Counted from the first letter of the stretch, positions 34,198-44,042 are shown. The stretch: DNA of 64,000 nucleotides from Pseudotamlana haliotis (GCF_008806375.1 NZ_WAAT01000051.1:62001-126000); one strand, 5' to 3'. Made by a program: numbers and translations. The notes: generated from the sequence alone by a model not told the origin.

Positions 34198-34910
34198 TAT
34201 ATGTGAATAATTTCATCATCGGTTAAAATATCATCTCCTCTCAAGCGCAGGAATATTTGCGCTACCGCAATGGTGTCTTTTTCGCAATAAGTTACAATGC
34301 GATCTATTTCATTGTCTTCGTAATACACACGATACACTTCACTACCATCAATATCATCTTTTGGAGACGGTATGCCTAAAACATTAGTAAGAAGTTTTAA
34401 AGAGGTAAAGCTTTTAAAATCACCAAATTTCCAAAGTTCTAAGGTATCTAGGTGTGGAATTTCCCATGGTTTTTTCCCAAATAAGTTGAGTTTTTGAGGC
34501 AATTCAATATTATGAATAATCATGCGTCGGGCAATATAAGGAAAGTCAAATTCTTTACCGTTATGTCCGCAAAGTAAATGTTGAGGCTGGTTAAAATGGG
34601 TGTTCAGTAAGTTTTTAAAGTCCTTCAGGATTTTTATTTCGTCACCAAAAAAAGAAGTGGTTCTAAAGGATCTTAAATCGTTGTGGATATTAAAATACCC
34701 TACTGATATACAAACAATTTTACCAAATTCCGCCCATATTCCGGCACGGTCGTAAAATTCTTCAGCAGTGAAATCTTCTTTTCTTTGGTATTTTGATTTA
34801 CCTTCCCAAAGGGCTTGTTTCGTTTCGTCTAAATCTGAAAAATGCTGAACTTCTGGAACGGTTTCAATGTCAAGAAATAAAATATTTTCAAGATTGTGCT
34901 TTTTAATCAT
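34197..34910 (-). CDS. 3'-5' exonuclease of the DEDD/PolB-like family
   Basis: 237 residues. FLDIETVPE carries the DxE pair of ExoI, LLCGHNGKEFDFPYIARRM the second Asp region (ExoII) and VTYCEKDTIAVAQIFLRL the last (ExoIII). This matches the predicted PolB-like 3'-5' exonuclease family found as stand-alone proteins in Bacteroidota. It probably degrades single-stranded nucleic acid ends in DNA repair or RNA turnover. Its ends touch both neighbours: it overlaps the serine hydrolase gene by 8 bp, so the three genes 36057-32518 appear to be one operon. Confidence 0.85.
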   Translation of the reverse strand: MIKKHNLENILFLDIETVPEVQHFSDLDETKQALWEGKSKYQRKEDFTAEEFYDRAGIWAEFGKIVCISVGYFNIHNDLRSFRTTSFFGDEIKILKDFKNLLNTHFNQPQHLLCGHNGKEFDFPYIARRMIIHNIELPQKLNLFGKKPWEIPHLDTLELWKFGDFKSFTSLKLLTNVLGIPSPKDDIDGSEVYRVYYEDNEIDRIVTYCEKDTIAVAQIFLRLRGDDILTDDEIIHI

Positions 34911-36057
34911 GGCTTAGCATTTTATAAGCTTCATCAATATAGGTAACAATATCATTAGTGAAAACAGCATCGGTATGGCCATAATCACGAGATTTTCTAT
35001 GGCCTAAACGCACGATAATCACATCGTCTTCGGGCTGTACGATAACATATTGCCCAAGATGGCCACGCATCATGAAAAAATCTTTTCCATTTTGTTCTTT
35101 TAACCACCAGCCATAACCGTATTCTGGGCCATCCTTAAAGCGGGGTTTAACAGATTTAGCCACATAAGCAGAGTCTAAAAGTTGTTGGCCTTCCCATTTT
35201 CCAAAGTTTTTATACAGTTTACCAAAACGTGCAAAATCACGAGCGTTACTTGAAATACAACAAAAAGCTTTGGCTAAACGGTGTTCACTATCGTCAACTT
35301 GCCATAAAGCATCGTTGGCTGCACCCATAGGTTTCCAAAAAGATTCTGAAAGGTAGTTTGAAAGGCTTTTACCCGTAGCTTTTTCTATAACCATACCTAG
35401 TAACTCGGTGTTTCCGCTTAAATATTTAAAGGCCTTTCCTGGTTCTTCTACAACTTTTTGATTGAGAATGGTTTCGGCTAAATCATCATCATAATTCGCC
35501 CTTGCGGTTACTGAAAACGGACTCGTATAAGACTCCACCCAGTCTAATCCAGAGGCCATAGAGGCCAAATCGCCAACGGTTATTTTACTACCCTCATATT
35601 CAGGATAGAAATCGCTAACAGGCTGGTCTAGGTTTTTAATATCACCATCCATAATGGCTTTTCCTAATAGTGCCGTGGTAATACTTTTGGCCATAGAAAA
35701 GGAGTTTGTTTTAGAGTCTTTAGTATAATCTTCATGATAGTTTTCATACCAAATACTATCATTTTTTATAATTAAGAACGCAACAGTACCCCAAGATTCG
35801 TTAACTTTTTCTAGTTTTTTTGTTGGTTCTACGGTGTTGTAGTTTTGATGTGTTGGCCAAGGGCTTGTGGTATTGCCTTTTTTTATAGTATCGTTGTCAA
35901 AATAGGTGTAATCATCTATAAAAGCAGTTTTATGCCCTGTAAAATATACAATTTTGGCACCTCTTAGAATATAATCGTAATCGAAAATATATAAAAGGGC
36001 AACTGCAGCAATAAGAATGAGAATAATTCCTTTAAGGAAGATTTTTATAAATTTCAT
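34903..36057 (-). CDS. Serine hydrolase of the beta-lactamase/class C family
   Basis: 384 residues. One N-terminal membrane helix (about 5-27) anchors the protein. The catalytic SxxK is in FSMAKSITTALLG, the second motif is Tyr-x-x in FKYLSGNTELLG, and GYGWWLKEQNG and FFMMRGHLGQYV occupy the third-motif region. This family includes penicillin-binding proteins, esterases and EstB-type enzymes. Whether it acts on peptidoglycan or small esters cannot be told. It begins the operon with the exonuclease gene, which it overlaps by 8 bp. Confidence 0.85.
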   Translation of the reverse strand: MKFIKIFLKGIILILIAAVALLYIFDYDYILRGAKIVYFTGHKTAFIDDYTYFDNDTIKKGNTTSPWPTHQNYNTVEPTKKLEKVNESWGTVAFLIIKNDSIWYENYHEDYTKDSKTNSFSMAKSITTALLGKAIMDGDIKNLDQPVSDFYPEYEGSKITVGDLASMASGLDWVESYTSPFSVTARANYDDDLAETILNQKVVEEPGKAFKYLSGNTELLGMVIEKATGKSLSNYLSESFWKPMGAANDALWQVDDSEHRLAKAFCCISSNARDFARFGKLYKNFGKWEGQQLLDSAYVAKSVKPRFKDGPEYGYGWWLKEQNGKDFFMMRGHLGQYVIVQPEDDVIIVRLGHRKSRDYGHTDAVFTNDIVTYIDEAYKMLSHD

Positions 36058-36129
36058 GTGGATATAATTAGTCGACTAAATATAGGAAATAATTTTATGT
36101 TTTACGGGTTTTGGAATACTTGAAGCTTA

Positions 36130-36606
36130 CTATGAAAACAGCGTTTGCTGCTTATTCGGGTTTTCATGATTTAACAACCATTGTTTGCGGTGTAAACCAC
36201 CGGCGTAGCCTGTTAAACTACCATCGCTTCCAATAACGCGGTGGCAGGGTGTGATAATCCATAGCGGATTTTTAGCATTGGCATTGGCCACAGCTCGAAT
36301 GGCTTTGGCATCACCCACTTGTTTTGATAATTCGAGATACGATAAGGTTTTGCCGTAGGGAATTTGCTGAAGTTGTTTCCATACTCTTTTCTGAAAGTCA
36401 CTGCCTTGAGGGTTTAGTGTGAGGTCAAATTGTTGGCGTTCACCTTTAAAGTAATCCTGGAGTTGCGTTACGCCTTCCAGTAAGGCTTCAGGAATAACAT
36501 CTGTGATTTTTTCTTCGGAATTGAGCACCGTTACACTGGATATCCCCTGTGTATCACCACAAATTTTAGTGAAACCTATCGGGGAAGCAATGATACAGGT
36601 TTCCAT
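36130..36606 (-). CDS. ogt: Methylated-DNA--protein-cysteine S-methyltransferase (Ogt)
   Basis: 158 residues. The acceptor Cys is in the invariant PCHRVIGSDGSLTGYAGG motif; QIPYGKTLSYLELSKQVGD and AIRAVANANAKNPL form the DNA-binding helix-turn-helix. The enzyme removes alkyl groups from O6 of guanine onto its own Cys and is used once. It lacks the Ada N-terminal domain. Its ATG directly follows the stop of the CNNM gene (TAA-ATG), so the two are translationally adjacent. Confidence 0.93.
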   Translation of the reverse strand: METCIIASPIGFTKICGDTQGISSVTVLNSEEKITDVIPEALLEGVTQLQDYFKGERQQFDLTLNPQGSDFQKRVWKQLQQIPYGKTLSYLELSKQVGDAKAIRAVANANAKNPLWIITPCHRVIGSDGSLTGYAGGLHRKQWLLNHENPNKQQTLFS

Positions 36607-37716
36607 TTATTCTGAGGCGTTTGTGTCTTCTTGATTTTCTTTTTTATCTTCCTCAAAAATGCCTAATTTTTTAGCACGGATTTCCCAGCTTTTACGTGCT
36701 AATAGCTGTAAATCTGAAACGCTATCACTTTCATCCATAATCTCTAGACCTAGCAGGGTTTCAATAACATCTTCCATCGTGACAATACCGCTGGCGGTGC
36801 CATATTCATCAACAACTAAAGCCATATGGTTACGGCTATCTATAAGTTTTTCAAATAAATCTGGAATGGGTAAATTTCTATTAATGATGATGATATTACG
36901 TTTAAGTTCAGATAGTTGTTGGGAGCCATTACCTAGGGCCATTTCTTTAAAAATTTCATCTTTAAGAACCAAACCTTTAATATTATCAGGTTCATCAACA
37001 AAAACAGGGACCCTTGAAAAACGCAGGTTGAGGTTTTTATTGAAGAAATCTTCTACCGTGGTGTGTTCGTCTACAGTTTTCATCACGGTTCTAGGGGTCA
37101 TGATATCTTTGGCAAACACCTGTTTAAAGGTTAATAAGTTTTTAATGACCTTACTTTCGTTTTCTTGAAAAACACCTTCTTCATGAGCCAAATCGGTCAT
37201 GTCCAGAAAGCTTTCTCGTGTTAAAACACTGCCGTGACCTTTACCGCCAATAAGTTTTGTGGTGAGTTGTAATAACCATAAAATACCGGTCCATTTCAAT
37301 GGGAAAATTAAAATGGTTAATGCTTTTGAAGTAAAATTAGCCAATTGTTTCCAATAGGTAGCACCAATGGTTTTTGGAATAATTTCTGAAGCCACCAGAA
37401 TTAAAAAAGTCATAATGGCTGATACCACACCAACGGTGTTGATGCCAAATAATTCGATTTTAAAAGGTAGTTTTTCGGCTTCGATACCTACCATCATAGC
37501 GCCTAAAGTATGGGCTATGGTGTTAAGCGTTAAAATCGCAATGAGTGGTTTATCTACATCTTTTTTTAGCGCTTCTAGTGTTAAAGCGTAGTCTTTTTTT
37601 TCTCGCTTTTTAAGGTTTATAAAGGTAGGTGTAATACTTAATAAAACAGCTTCTAGGATGGAACATAGAAAGGAGAAAAATATAGAAATGGTTGCCCAAA
37701 AAATCAGTACACTCAT
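36607..37716 (-). CDS. CNNM-domain/CBS-domain membrane protein (hemolysin C/CorB family)
   Basis: 369 residues. Residues 1-160 hold a CNNM (DUF21) transmembrane domain with four hydrophobic segments (LEAVLLSITPTF, ASEIIPKTIGATYW). Two CBS repeats follow: DIMTPRTVMKTVDEHTTVED and NHMALVVDEYGTASGIVTMED, the second being the classic CBS signature. A short C-terminal part lacks a full CorC/HlyC domain. Members are linked to Mg2+ or Co2+ efflux and sometimes called haemolysins without good reason. It heads a two-gene unit with ogt. Confidence 0.85.
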   Translation of the reverse strand: MSVLIFWATISIFFSFLCSILEAVLLSITPTFINLKKREKKDYALTLEALKKDVDKPLIAILTLNTIAHTLGAMMVGIEAEKLPFKIELFGINTVGVVSAIMTFLILVASEIIPKTIGATYWKQLANFTSKALTILIFPLKWTGILWLLQLTTKLIGGKGHGSVLTRESFLDMTDLAHEEGVFQENESKVIKNLLTFKQVFAKDIMTPRTVMKTVDEHTTVEDFFNKNLNLRFSRVPVFVDEPDNIKGLVLKDEIFKEMALGNGSQQLSELKRNIIIINRNLPIPDLFEKLIDSRNHMALVVDEYGTASGIVTMEDVIETLLGLEIMDESDSVSDLQLLARKSWEIRAKKLGIFEEDKKENQEDTNASE

Positions 37717-37881
37717 AAAATGGTTTTAGTAAAGTACTAATTTACAAAAACCATTTTACTCGGCGTGTCTAAATTTCTATGATCGATGTGCTTTTTGTTT
37801 TTAACAAAAATAGGACGTAAATTTTACATTTTTGTTCAAAGAATACTTAACTTGTTGGCGTTTTCTGACTAATCTTTTATT

Positions 37882-39273
37882 ATGAAAAAGGCTTTTTTTC
37901 TTTTCTTTTTATTTTGTGGTTTTACCATCACAGTCCAAGCTCAACAAAACCTAACAGATGCACAGTTAGAACTTATTGAATTGAGTTTAGATAAGAGTTA
38001 TGAGTTAAAAGCTGCAAATTATGAATTGTCTCTTGATAGTTTAGAATATAAGAGCATACGTCAAAATTTTATACCAACTCTTGAGTTTGATGCACTTTAT
38101 GGTTATGGTTCTACTCAAATCATAACTAATATTCCAACCGTGCAATTGCCTATCACAGGTATAAATTTGTTTGAAGGAGATAAAAAATTTAATACCAATG
38201 GAAATGTTTTAAATGCAAACCTTACAGCAAAGGCTCTGTTGTTTTCTGGGTTGCAAGTCAATTATGGAGCTAAGGCTAGTAATCAAAAGATAAGAGCAAT
38301 GCATTATTTATTGTTTAAAGAACGAGCAGAGATTATCAAAGACGTGATAAGTACTTTTGATAAGATTGAACTCCTTAAACAATCGAAACATGTTTTGGAG
38401 TCTGGATTAAGGCGAATTACTAAAGAAAAAGAGCGAGTTTTAAAGGCTATTTCCAATGGTTTAGCAACACCTTATGAAAGAGATAAAATCAGGGCCGCAG
38501 AACTTAATATAGCCGCTAAGAAAACGGAAATTAACGGAAATTTAGGCTTATTATATCTAAAATTATCAATGCTTACTGGTGTTGACGTGTTTAGTCTTAA
38601 AGCATATATGTTTGAGCTGAAACCATGGTTGGTAGAAATTAGCCGAGAATCTTTTATTGATCGTCCTGAAGTTAAGGCGCTTAATGCTTCTATTAAGGGA
38701 TATGACTATAAGCTTAAAATGAACAAACATTTATTTTTGCCTAAAATTCAGGCATTTGCAAATTTATCTTATGCCAATTTGTTTAATGCAGAACTAAATA
38801 CTCCTTACAACAGCTTAATAGGAAATGAACCTATTAACTTAGAGTTAAATAAGTTTCAATTTTTTCCAACATATTTTTTAGGGGTGGGTATGAAATGGGA
38901 AATTTTTAGTGGTCTAAAACATACAACAGAAATTGGTAAAACTTCTATCGAGAAAAGTATGGCTGAAGATAAAAAGGCAGATGTTTTAGAAAAGTTGAAG
39001 TTGTTTGCTAAAAAGACGCAAGTTGATTTTGAAGTAAAAAATGAGCAACTATTATATAAGGAGCAAGAAAAACAAGTTGCCTTGAACACATTAAATTCTG
39101 CCGTCAAGCAATATAAAGCGGGATTAATTTCTATTACTGAACGTTTAGAAGCAGAAACTGATTATCAGGATGTTACTTTTAATTATTATGAACTTATTAC
39201 CCAGCAACGTATGGCTGCTTTAGAATTATTGATTTCTACAGGAAGTTTACAAGTACAGAATTTGAACCAATGA
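37882..39273 (+). CDS. TolC family outer-membrane efflux protein
   Basis: 463 residues with a signal peptide (MKKAFFLFFLFCGFTITVQA). The mature chain has the two-fold coiled-coil/strand pattern of TolC-like channels, with long helices (LDSLEYKSIRQNF; RITKEKERVLKAISNGLATP; LNSAVKQYKAGLISITERLE). It forms the outer-membrane exit of the export system encoded by the next three genes. The first gene of the run; the adaptor gene follows after 12 bp. Sequence composition matches the neighbours, so no sign of transfer. Confidence 0.88.
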   Translation: MKKAFFLFFLFCGFTITVQAQQNLTDAQLELIELSLDKSYELKAANYELSLDSLEYKSIRQNFIPTLEFDALYGYGSTQIITNIPTVQLPITGINLFEGDKKFNTNGNVLNANLTAKALLFSGLQVNYGAKASNQKIRAMHYLLFKERAEIIKDVISTFDKIELLKQSKHVLESGLRRITKEKERVLKAISNGLATPYERDKIRAAELNIAAKKTEINGNLGLLYLKLSMLTGVDVFSLKAYMFELKPWLVEISRESFIDRPEVKALNASIKGYDYKLKMNKHLFLPKIQAFANLSYANLFNAELNTPYNSLIGNEPINLELNKFQFFPTYFLGVGMKWEIFSGLKHTTEIGKTSIEKSMAEDKKADVLEKLKLFAKKTQVDFEVKNEQLLYKEQEKQVALNTLNSAVKQYKAGLISITERLEAETDYQDVTFNYYELITQQRMAALELLISTGSLQVQNLNQ

Positions 39274-39285
39274 AAAAATAAAATT

Positions 39286-40269
39286 ATGAAAAATGATAAG
39301 CAAATTTTCATGTTAACAGTCCCTGTTTTAATTATTGCTATTGGAATATTTATATTGGTTATGTCGAGTCCCAATAAAGATTCAGGTCGTGTGTTTGTAG
39401 CGCTTTTTGAAACTGTTGAAATTAAAGTAGCTTCTGAAATTCCGGGGAGAATAGAATCTATATATGTGAATCGTGGCGATCAAGTTAAAAAAGGGCAATT
39501 GTTGGCAACTATTGAAAGTGATATTTTGGAGGCTAAAGTCCAACAGGCAGAAGGGCTTTTTAAAGCTGCGAAGTCTGTTAGTGAAAAAGCAAATACAGGA
39601 ACTAGAAATCAAGAGGTTGAAGCGGCAGAAAACAGCTTTAAGATGGCATTAAGTCAGTATAGTTTTGCTGAGAAATCATATAATAGGTTAAAGGCTTTAG
39701 TTGCAGATAGTTTAGTGTCCCAGCAACAAATGGATGAAATTGTTTTTAAACGTGATGCTGCTTTTGATCAGATGAATGCCGCTAAATCTATTTTTGAAAT
39801 GGCTAAAGAAGGTGCTAGAGTCGAAGATAAAAGAGCAGCAATAGGCCAAATGGATGCTGCTGGTGGTATGGTTAATGAAGCTAAGGCCTATTATAAACAG
39901 CTAGAGATATATGCCCCGGTTTCTGGCGAGATATCAAATAAATTGGCTGAAGAAAGTGAAGTCATGCCTGCTGGTTATCCTATTTTTACGGTTCAGAAAC
40001 TAGAGGATATTTATGCGGTGTTACACGTTCGTGAAGATTTTTTGAATGATTTTATTATGGGGTCCGAAATAACAGGGAAGCTACCCGCATTTAATAATGA
40101 ATCGTTTCAATTTAAAGTCACCTACATTGCACCTATGGCAGATTTCGCCGATTGGATTCCTACGGCAGATAAAGGAAGATTAGATATGAAAACCTTTGAA
40201 ATACACCTAAAACCTGTTAGTAAGATTGATAACCTGCGTCCAGGAATGAGTGTTAATATTAAACTTTGA
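39286..40269 (+). CDS. HlyD/EmrA-type periplasmic adaptor protein
   Basis: 327 residues with one N-terminal membrane helix (about 8-26). The lipoyl-type half-motifs read VEIKVASEIPGRIESIYVNR then GDQVKKGQLLATIES and, after a long helical hairpin (about 90-200), IYAPVSGEISNKLAEESEVM. The end NLRPGMSVNIKL is typical of membrane fusion proteins. It would bridge the inner-membrane permeases to the TolC-like channel. Its stop overlaps the first permease gene by 4 bp. Confidence 0.9.
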   Translation: MKNDKQIFMLTVPVLIIAIGIFILVMSSPNKDSGRVFVALFETVEIKVASEIPGRIESIYVNRGDQVKKGQLLATIESDILEAKVQQAEGLFKAAKSVSEKANTGTRNQEVEAAENSFKMALSQYSFAEKSYNRLKALVADSLVSQQQMDEIVFKRDAAFDQMNAAKSIFEMAKEGARVEDKRAAIGQMDAAGGMVNEAKAYYKQLEIYAPVSGEISNKLAEESEVMPAGYPIFTVQKLEDIYAVLHVREDFLNDFIMGSEITGKLPAFNNESFQFKVTYIAPMADFADWIPTADKGRLDMKTFEIHLKPVSKIDNLRPGMSVNIKL

Positions 40270-41426
40270 AAGCTGTTATAAACATAATAATTAGAGAGCT
40301 TTTTATTTTAAAAAAAAGACCTGCAGCTTGGGTGTTAATACTTTTAATACCCACAGCTATATTTTTCTATTTAGGATATATTTATAAAGAGGGCAGTATT
40401 GAACATGTAAATATTGCGGTTTTAGATTTAGATCATTCAGATTTAAGCAGAAAGGTGATCCAAAATGTGGAAGCAGCTCCAAAGTTGAATATTATAAAAT
40501 TCTTGAATTCTCATGATCATATAGATAGTATTTTTACGAAACATCCTGAAATTAAAGGCTTTTATCTCATTCCTAAGGGTTTTGAAAAAAAAATTTACCG
40601 TGGAGAACAAGCAAAGCTTTTAGTTTATGTAAATGCATCAAATATTGTTTTTGGTAATTTAATTTATAAAGAGGCAGCCAGTTTTATTAATACCATGTCT
40701 GCCGGAATTAATTATAACATGTTAAAGGCCCAAGGTGTTCCAAGTGAAAAGGCTTTAAAAATGATTATGCCAGTAAAAGTGAGATCAAGACCGCTTTTTA
40801 ATTCGTATTACAATTACTTATATTATCTGGTCCCGGGCTTAACCACCGTATTGCTTCAAATGCTGGTATTTTTTTTGGCAGCACGGGCTATAAATTCAGA
40901 ATACTCTAACCAAACTTATGAAGCACTTTTAAAAATCGCGGATGGGAGTATTTTTAAACTTATAATTGGAAAATTACTCACTTACACATTAATTGGAGTT
41001 ATGGTTGGTGTCTTTATTTTTTCGGCTGTTCACCCCTTATTGGGTATTCCTGCAAGTAGCGGAACACTCCCATTTTTGGCAGTAGTGTTTTTATTTGTTT
41101 TGGTTAACGCTATGCTTGGTATCATGGTGTCTGTCATATTTAAAAATGAAGCGATTGCCATGGACGTGTCGTTTGTTTATAATTCGCCAGCATTTGTTTT
41201 TAGTGGCTTTACATTTCCTATAATGGCTATGCCTGCTTTTAATGCTTGGTATGCCCAGCTTATACCTTATACGCATTTTTTACACGCTTACGTAAAGGGT
41301 ATAGAAATGGAAACACCCTTTACTTTTTTGCTAGATCATATTTTAGATTTAATAATCTTTTTTTTAGTAGGTTATATTGTTGCTTGTATCATTTTGTTGC
41401 GTCGTAATACAAAAGTTTTAGCATGA
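40266..41426 (+). CDS. ABC-2 type permease (YhhJ/YbhR-like), first copy
   Basis: 386 residues. One helix lies at about 18-38 (AAWVLILLIPTAIFFYLGYI), then a large extracytoplasmic domain to about 180, then five helices. Motifs such as FVFSGFTFPIMAMP near residue 315 and IPYTHFLHAYVKGIEM are typical of the ABC-2/DUF3533 export permeases. It pairs with the following gene, which has the same layout; together they form a heterodimeric export channel. No ATP-binding subunit gene lies in the operon, although ABC-2 systems need one. The start is an overlap with the adaptor stop and the ORF may begin at an alternative codon. Confidence 0.85.
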   Translation: MKAVINIIIRELFILKKRPAAWVLILLIPTAIFFYLGYIYKEGSIEHVNIAVLDLDHSDLSRKVIQNVEAAPKLNIIKFLNSHDHIDSIFTKHPEIKGFYLIPKGFEKKIYRGEQAKLLVYVNASNIVFGNLIYKEAASFINTMSAGINYNMLKAQGVPSEKALKMIMPVKVRSRPLFNSYYNYLYYLVPGLTTVLLQMLVFFLAARAINSEYSNQTYEALLKIADGSIFKLIIGKLLTYTLIGVMVGVFIFSAVHPLLGIPASSGTLPFLAVVFLFVLVNAMLGIMVSVIFKNEAIAMDVSFVYNSPAFVFSGFTFPIMAMPAFNAWYAQLIPYTHFLHAYVKGIEMETPFTFLLDHILDLIIFFLVGYIVACIILLRRNTKVLA

Positions 41427-42592
41427 AAAGTTGGTTCTCTATATTCAAAAGTGAATTGTCACTTATTTTTGAAGACAAAAGTATTCTTCTTACATGTTTA
41501 GTAGCACCACTACTTTACGCTTTTTTTGTGGGCTCTATTTATGCTGAAAAAGAAGTTAAAGAAATTCCTGTTGCTATTGTAGATTATGACCGTTCAAACC
41601 TATCCGCAAAGGTTTCTTGGCTCCTAAATGCTTCTGAAAGAGTAAATGTAAATGGTCATTTTTCTAGTATTGAAGAAGCACTATTTTATTTTAATAATTT
41701 AGAAGTACAGGGTATTGTAATGTTTCCAAAAGGATTTCAAGGAAAAACCATGAATTTAGAAGGTGCTCACGTAGAATTGATACTTAACAATACTAAATTT
41801 TTAACCTCAAATGAAATAAATAAAGCTGTTCAGCATGTTATTTTAACGGTTTCTGGTGGTGTAAGAATGCAATATCTGGTTAGCAACAAAATACCTATCG
41901 AGCAAGCAAAACAGAAAGCCCAGCCTGTACTGCCAGTGATTAAGTCTATTTATAATGCCACTAATAATTATGGGGATTATTTATTACCTGTTTTATTGAT
42001 TTTGATTTTGCAACAAACCCTAATTATTGGTTTTGGGCAAAGTATAGTGCATGAATTTAATCATAGTATGCTTAAGCCTTTGAGTAACTCTACTTTTTTT
42101 GATTTTATAAAGATTTTATCGGCTAAGAGTATTTATTATTTAGGGCTTTACCTGGCCTATCTTTTTGTGTTTTTTAAGCTTATTTTTCCTCATTTTTATT
42201 TAACGTTTAATGGTTCTATTGGTTTTCATTTATTTTTAGGGATATTGTTTATTACAACGGTATTAATTTATACAGTGATTTTTGCAAGTTTCTTTAAAAC
42301 TACTATTGGTTGGACAGAGGTTTTGGCGTTTTCAACCTATCCTTTGTTTTTAGTCTCTGGTTATTCTTGGCCTATTGAATCTATGCCAAGACTGCTGCAA
42401 TTATTTGCAAATGTATTGCCATCTACTCCTTATTTCAAAGTATTTAATGCTTTAGCAGTAGAGGGTGCAAATTTATCAGATATCACAAGTGAATTGGTGC
42501 ATCTTCTCCTTTTGTTATTAGTTGGATATGGTCTTTTGTATCTGCGATTTAGGTCTATAAGAAATCGAAAATTACTACGAGCTAACTCTTGA
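41423..42592 (+). CDS. ABC-2 type permease, second copy
   Basis: 389 residues, same layout as the previous gene: one helix at about 20-40, extracytoplasmic domain, then five helices; FLVSGYSWPIESMPRLLQLF parallels the FSGFTFPIMAMP segment of its partner. Both are thus paralogs. Start and previous stop overlap by 4 bp. Function: one half of an export channel for an unknown substrate. The next genes downstream are on the other strand and no ATPase is present. Confidence 0.85.
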   Translation: MKSWFSIFKSELSLIFEDKSILLTCLVAPLLYAFFVGSIYAEKEVKEIPVAIVDYDRSNLSAKVSWLLNASERVNVNGHFSSIEEALFYFNNLEVQGIVMFPKGFQGKTMNLEGAHVELILNNTKFLTSNEINKAVQHVILTVSGGVRMQYLVSNKIPIEQAKQKAQPVLPVIKSIYNATNNYGDYLLPVLLILILQQTLIIGFGQSIVHEFNHSMLKPLSNSTFFDFIKILSAKSIYYLGLYLAYLFVFFKLIFPHFYLTFNGSIGFHLFLGILFITTVLIYTVIFASFFKTTIGWTEVLAFSTYPLFLVSGYSWPIESMPRLLQLFANVLPSTPYFKVFNALAVEGANLSDITSELVHLLLLLLVGYGLLYLRFRSIRNRKLLRANS

Positions 42593-42646
42593 TTCTACCC
42601 TTAGACGACGCTCAGGATAACAATTAACGTTTGGATTAAATTCTTT

Positions 42647-43639
42647 TTAATCATTTAAAAGTTTCACCACATCTTTAGCAAAATAACTCGCAATCATATC
42701 AGCGCCAGCACGTTTGAATGCCGTTGTAGTTTCCATTATGATTTGATCATGGTCTAACCAACCTTTTTCGGCAGCAGCTTTAATCATGGCATATTCACCA
42801 GAAACTTGATATACCGCTACAGGCAGATCAACTTCATTCTTTATATCTCTTAAAATATCTAGGTAAGACAGTCCGGGTTTAACCATAACAATATCGGCAC
42901 CTTCATCGATATCCATTTCGGTTTCACGAAGGGCCTCAAATCGGTTGCCATAATCCATTTGGTAGGTTTTTTTATCCTTAGGAATATCTACTACGTCCAC
43001 TGGAGCAGAATCTAGGGCATCACGAAAAGGCCCGTAAAACGCCGAAGCATACTTTGCAGAATAGCTCATAATACCTGTATCTGTGAAACCCTCATCCTCT
43101 AAAGCCTCACGAATTGTTAAAATGCGGCCATCCATCATATCACTAGGGGCTACAAAATTTGCTCCTGCTTTGGCGTGTGATAAGCTCATTTCAGCTAAAA
43201 ATTCGGCGGTATCATCATTAATAATTTGTCCGTTTTCTACAATACCATCATGGCCGTAAACAGAGTACGGATCCAGAGCCACATCGGTCATAACTAGCAT
43301 ATCTGGACAGGCATTTTTTACAGTTTTTATGGCGCGCTGCATGAGTCCATTGGGGTTTAATGCTTCCGTACCCTTATTATCTTTAAGGTGGTCTGGTACT
43401 TTTACAAAGAGTAAAACAGATTTTAAACCCAGTTTCCAAAGTTCTTTAACTTCTTTTTCAAGCAAATCTAAACTATAACGAAAGTAATTAGGCATCGATG
43501 GAATTTCATCCTTAACGCCTTGGCCTTCTACCACAAAAAGTGGCACTAAAAAATCATTTGGTGTCAATATGGTTTCACGAACTAGTGAACGAATAGCTCC
43601 GTTAGTTCTTAATCTTCTATTTCTTCTTAAAGGGTACAT
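42647..43639 (-). CDS. hemB: Porphobilinogen synthase (delta-aminolevulinate dehydratase)
   Basis: 330 residues. It condenses two 5-aminolevulinate molecules to porphobilinogen in heme synthesis. Visible landmarks are the N-terminal RNRRLRTNGAIRSLVRET, FVAPSDMMDGRILTIREAL, SYSAKYASAFYGPFRDAL with one active-site Lys and ADIVMVKPGLSYLDI with the Schiff-base Lys. The metal-binding region reads MTDVALDPYSVYGHDG, without the Cys triad of zinc enzymes, so a Mg2+-type enzyme is likely. It is the last gene of a run hemF-DUF4421-ychJ-hemB with 4-12 bp gaps. Confidence 0.95.
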   Translation of the reverse strand: MYPLRRNRRLRTNGAIRSLVRETILTPNDFLVPLFVVEGQGVKDEIPSMPNYFRYSLDLLEKEVKELWKLGLKSVLLFVKVPDHLKDNKGTEALNPNGLMQRAIKTVKNACPDMLVMTDVALDPYSVYGHDGIVENGQIINDDTAEFLAEMSLSHAKAGANFVAPSDMMDGRILTIREALEDEGFTDTGIMSYSAKYASAFYGPFRDALDSAPVDVVDIPKDKKTYQMDYGNRFEALRETEMDIDEGADIVMVKPGLSYLDILRDIKNEVDLPVAVYQVSGEYAMIKAAAEKGWLDHDQIIMETTTAFKRAGADMIASYFAKDVVKLLND

Positions 43640-43651
43640 AATTTAATTTTT

Positions 43652-44038
43652 TTATTTACTGAGACCTAAATATGTCCAAAGGTTATTTTCTTTTACAAAA
43701 GCCGATTTTTCATGAATCACATCAACCTTGCCGTTTTCATAGAAATAGGCGTTAAATGTGACGGTACCTTCGGTATCTTCTATTTGGCCTTTCGTGGTTT
43801 CTAAGACTTCTAATTTTATCCATTGCACCGATTTGGCCCAATTAATAATGGCTTTTTTCTCCTTGGGTTGTCGTGTTTTACTGTGCTGACTTTCTATTAA
43901 ATAATCGCCATTTGCTAAAACAAAAGCGCTGTATCTGGAACGCATGAGCTGTTCGGCAGTTTTAGCCTTTGCCATGTTTTTGTGAATGGGTTCACAGCAG
44001 GTTTCATAAGGGGTTATGTGACCGCAGTAACAAGACAT
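43652..44038 (-). CDS. YchJ family protein (SEC-C-like zinc motif)
   Basis: 128 residues. It begins MSCYCGHITPYETCCEPIHK, a CxC...CC zinc-type motif of the SEC-C/YchJ group, and continues with AEQLMRSRYSAFVLANGDYL, the family hallmark. It has an NTF2-like fold in known members; the biochemical role is unknown. It sits between the DUF4421 gene and hemB with 4- and 12-bp gaps, so it is part of the heme operon by transcription, though a link to heme is not established. Confidence 0.85.
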   Translation of the reverse strand: MSCYCGHITPYETCCEPIHKNMAKAKTAEQLMRSRYSAFVLANGDYLIESQHSKTRQPKEKKAIINWAKSVQWIKLEVLETTKGQIEDTEGTVTFNAYFYENGKVDVIHEKSAFVKENNLWTYLGLSK

Positions 44039-44042
44039 ATTT

